From the NCBI GenBank assembly GCA_002425185.1, contig DILT01000020.1, positions 62,001-126,000 on the forward strand: DNA of 64,000 nt, in the 5' to 3' direction. The notes under the pieces were generated by a model. That model searched no databases and was not told the DNA's origin. It saw nothing but the letters and a program-made list of their open reading frames with translations. The stretch comes from Flammeovirgaceae bacterium UBA5585 (lineage in GTDB: Bacteria > Bacteroidota > Bacteroidia > Cytophagales > Cyclobacteriaceae). The translations under genes and the position numbers were made by a program. This document shows, piece by piece, positions 62,795-64,000 of this stretch. Every line of letters begins with the position of its first letter. The stretch's first letter is position 1.

Positions 62795-64000
62795 CTATTC
62801 AAAAAATGGCATTCCCTGTGCGGCATACTTCTTCAAACCCTCTTCGTTCATATCAACGCCAATGCCCGGTTTGTCTGATACCTTAATAAAACCTTTATCG
62901 ACAAATTCAGTGCCTTCAAAAGTTACGATCTCTTTCCACATCGGATCGGTGTGGTAGTATATCTGCCACTCCAGGATCATGAAGTTGGGAACGGAGGCGC
63001 AAACATGAGCTGCGGCCATTGCTCCCAGGTATGAAGCAACCATGTGCGGGGCGAAAGGCACATAATAAAGATTTGCCAAGTTGGCTATCCGCTGCCCCTC
63101 CCCTAGTCCCCCGGCCTTTTGCAAGTCGGGCATAACGATATCAACAGCACCTTTCTCCAGTAAAGGCCTGAAGCCATAAGCGAGGTAATGATTTTCACCA
63201 GCACAGATAGGCGTGCTTGTGGATTTGGTAATTTCTGCATAAGCATCAGCATTTTCCGCAGGGATGGGCTCTTCCAGCCACATCAGGTTTAACGGCTCAA
63301 GAATTTTAGCCGCCCGGTGCGCGGTTGGCAAATCATACCGACCGTGCATGTCGGCACAGATATCTATTTTAGGTCCAACGGCCTGTCGTGCTGCCGCCAT
63401 TTGATCGTACATGCGTTGGATCTCGGGTTGGCTGGCTGTCCAGTTCCAGCGGTCATACTTGTTTGGATCAGTGGCTTGATCAAGATCAAATTTTACAGCC
63501 GTGAAGCCCATCGTTACGGCCTCTTTTGCCGCTTTTGCAAAGTCTTCCGGCTTGGGCAACTGATTTTGATACAAGGCCGTATCCATATACAAACGCACCC
63601 GATCGCGGAATTTACCACCCAGAAGTTGATACACGGGAACATTCAACGCCTTCCCGGACAAGTCCCACAAAGCAGTCTCAATAGCCGACAATACAGCTAT
63701 GTACATACCTGCCTGAGCTCCCCCAAACACCCCTCCTTTGCGAATCTGTTCAAACAGCCGGTGCACGTTCAACGGACTTTGGTCTCGCAGGAAAAAGGCA
63801 AACCGCTTTGCCAGGTGGTATGCACCGCCCACCGCGTCAACTCCTTCACCCCAACCGTAGATGTCCTGATTGGTAAGAATTTTAACAAACATTCTTCCGC
63901 CCCCCCTAAGGAAGCCGACCTTTACATCTGTGATCTTTAAATCGGATGGAGATGATAACTTAGGAGCATTGTCGACTGCGGTTGTTAATCCCTGACCAAA
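62795..64000 (-). CDS. Enolase-superfamily acid-sugar dehydratase, 5'-truncated
   Basis: The frame stays open to the last base, adding 36 codons before the ATG at 63892 (ending ITDVKVGFLRGGGRMFVKI). The true start is therefore beyond the window, and the 401 visible codons are only part. It is a mandelate racemase/muconate lactonizing-type barrel: TM-barrel metal ligands in DICADMHGRYD, MWLEEPIPAEN and ICAGENHY, catalytic His in APHMVAS, and KFDLDQATDP for the second-strand Lys. Substrates of this group are aldonates or aldarates, dehydrated to 2-keto-3-deoxy acids. The exact acid cannot be told. In this locus a sugar acid from xylan side chains fits. Confidence 0.88.
   Translation of the reverse strand, partial: FGQGLTTAVDNAPKLSSPSDLKITDVKVGFLRGGGRMFVKILTNQDIYGWGEGVDAVGGAYHLAKRFAFFLRDQSPLNVHRLFEQIRKGGVFGGAQAGMYIAVLSAIETALWDLSGKALNVPVYQLLGGKFRDRVRLYMDTALYQNQLPKPEDFAKAAKEAVTMGFTAVKFDLDQATDPNKYDRWNWTASQPEIQRMYDQMAAARQAVGPKIDICADMHGRYDLPTAHRAAKILEPLNLMWLEEPIPAENADAYAEITKSTSTPICAGENHYLAYGFRPLLEKGAVDIVMPDLQKAGGLGEGQRIANLANLYYVPFAPHMVASYLGAMAAAHVCASVPNFMILEWQIYYHTDPMWKEIVTFEGTEFVDKGFIKVSDKPGIGVDMNEEGLKKYAAQGMPFFE

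Noticed and set aside
63317..63940. 207-codon open frame on the plus strand
   Set aside because: Antisense to the enolase-superfamily gene, which carries clear catalytic motifs; the plus frame has none.

Overview
The window looks like chromosome from a Bacteroidota bacterium, most likely of the order Cytophagales. This rests on SusC/SusD pairs, type IX secretion (T9SS) C-terminal sorting domains, Bacteroidota-style -7 boxes (TAnnTTTG), few Shine-Dalgarno sequences and the gene content. No plasmid, phage, IS element, CRISPR array or rRNA operon was seen. Every gap longer than about 100 bases is described; no gene-free stretch exceeds 300 bases.

Positions 1-22,240 are mostly housekeeping. They hold rpsF (cut by the left edge)-rpsR-rplI with a terminator, then a tight run GSCFA protein-DUF1287 protein-DUF255/thioredoxin protein-priA. 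On the minus strand come a lipoprotein, surE, a secreted hypothetical, ribBA and dnaG. On the plus strand come mrp-nifU-like, a secreted M43 protease, ddl, a PASTA protein and a T9SS cargo protein. A site-2 protease, a HAD hydrolase and a CAT-anticodon tRNA follow. The DnaG has lost all four zinc ligands.

Positions 22,240-34,300 carry a large T9SS type-B surface protein and the conserved FtsX-permease/ATPase/TesA neighbourhood. They also carry an esterase-like protein with an altered nucleophile elbow, an MFS exporter and four small membrane proteins; one pair of these lies behind a perfect FNR-type box. Two palindromic intergenic repeats with related ends lie at about 14.1 and 25.6 kb.

Positions 34,350-64,000 form a glucuronoxylan-utilisation region. 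A minus-strand operon kdgK-KDPG aldolase-TRAP transporter handles uronic acids and is divergent from an altronate dehydratase gene. xylB-xylA (minus strand) is divergent from a plus-strand polysaccharide utilisation locus: SusC, SusD, a TIG-domain glycan-binding lipoprotein, GH10, GH30_8-like, GH10, GPH symporter, GH43 and an acetylesterase. A minus-strand group, enolase-superfamily acid-sugar dehydratase (cut by the right edge)-GH3-sodium/sugar symporter, faces it. The inferred flow is: surface xylanases cut and deacetylate xylan, SusCD imports oligosaccharides, GH3/GH43 release xylose, XylA/XylB feed xylulose-5-phosphate, and uronates go through KDG/KDPG.

Three good copies and one degraded copy of a LacI-type palindrome (TGCAAYCGRTTGCA) lie before uxaA/kdgK, xylB/susC and the GH3 gene. 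They suggest that one LacI-family repressor, not encoded in the window, ties the xylan, xylose and uronate blocks into a single regulon. This is the most interesting regulatory signal here.
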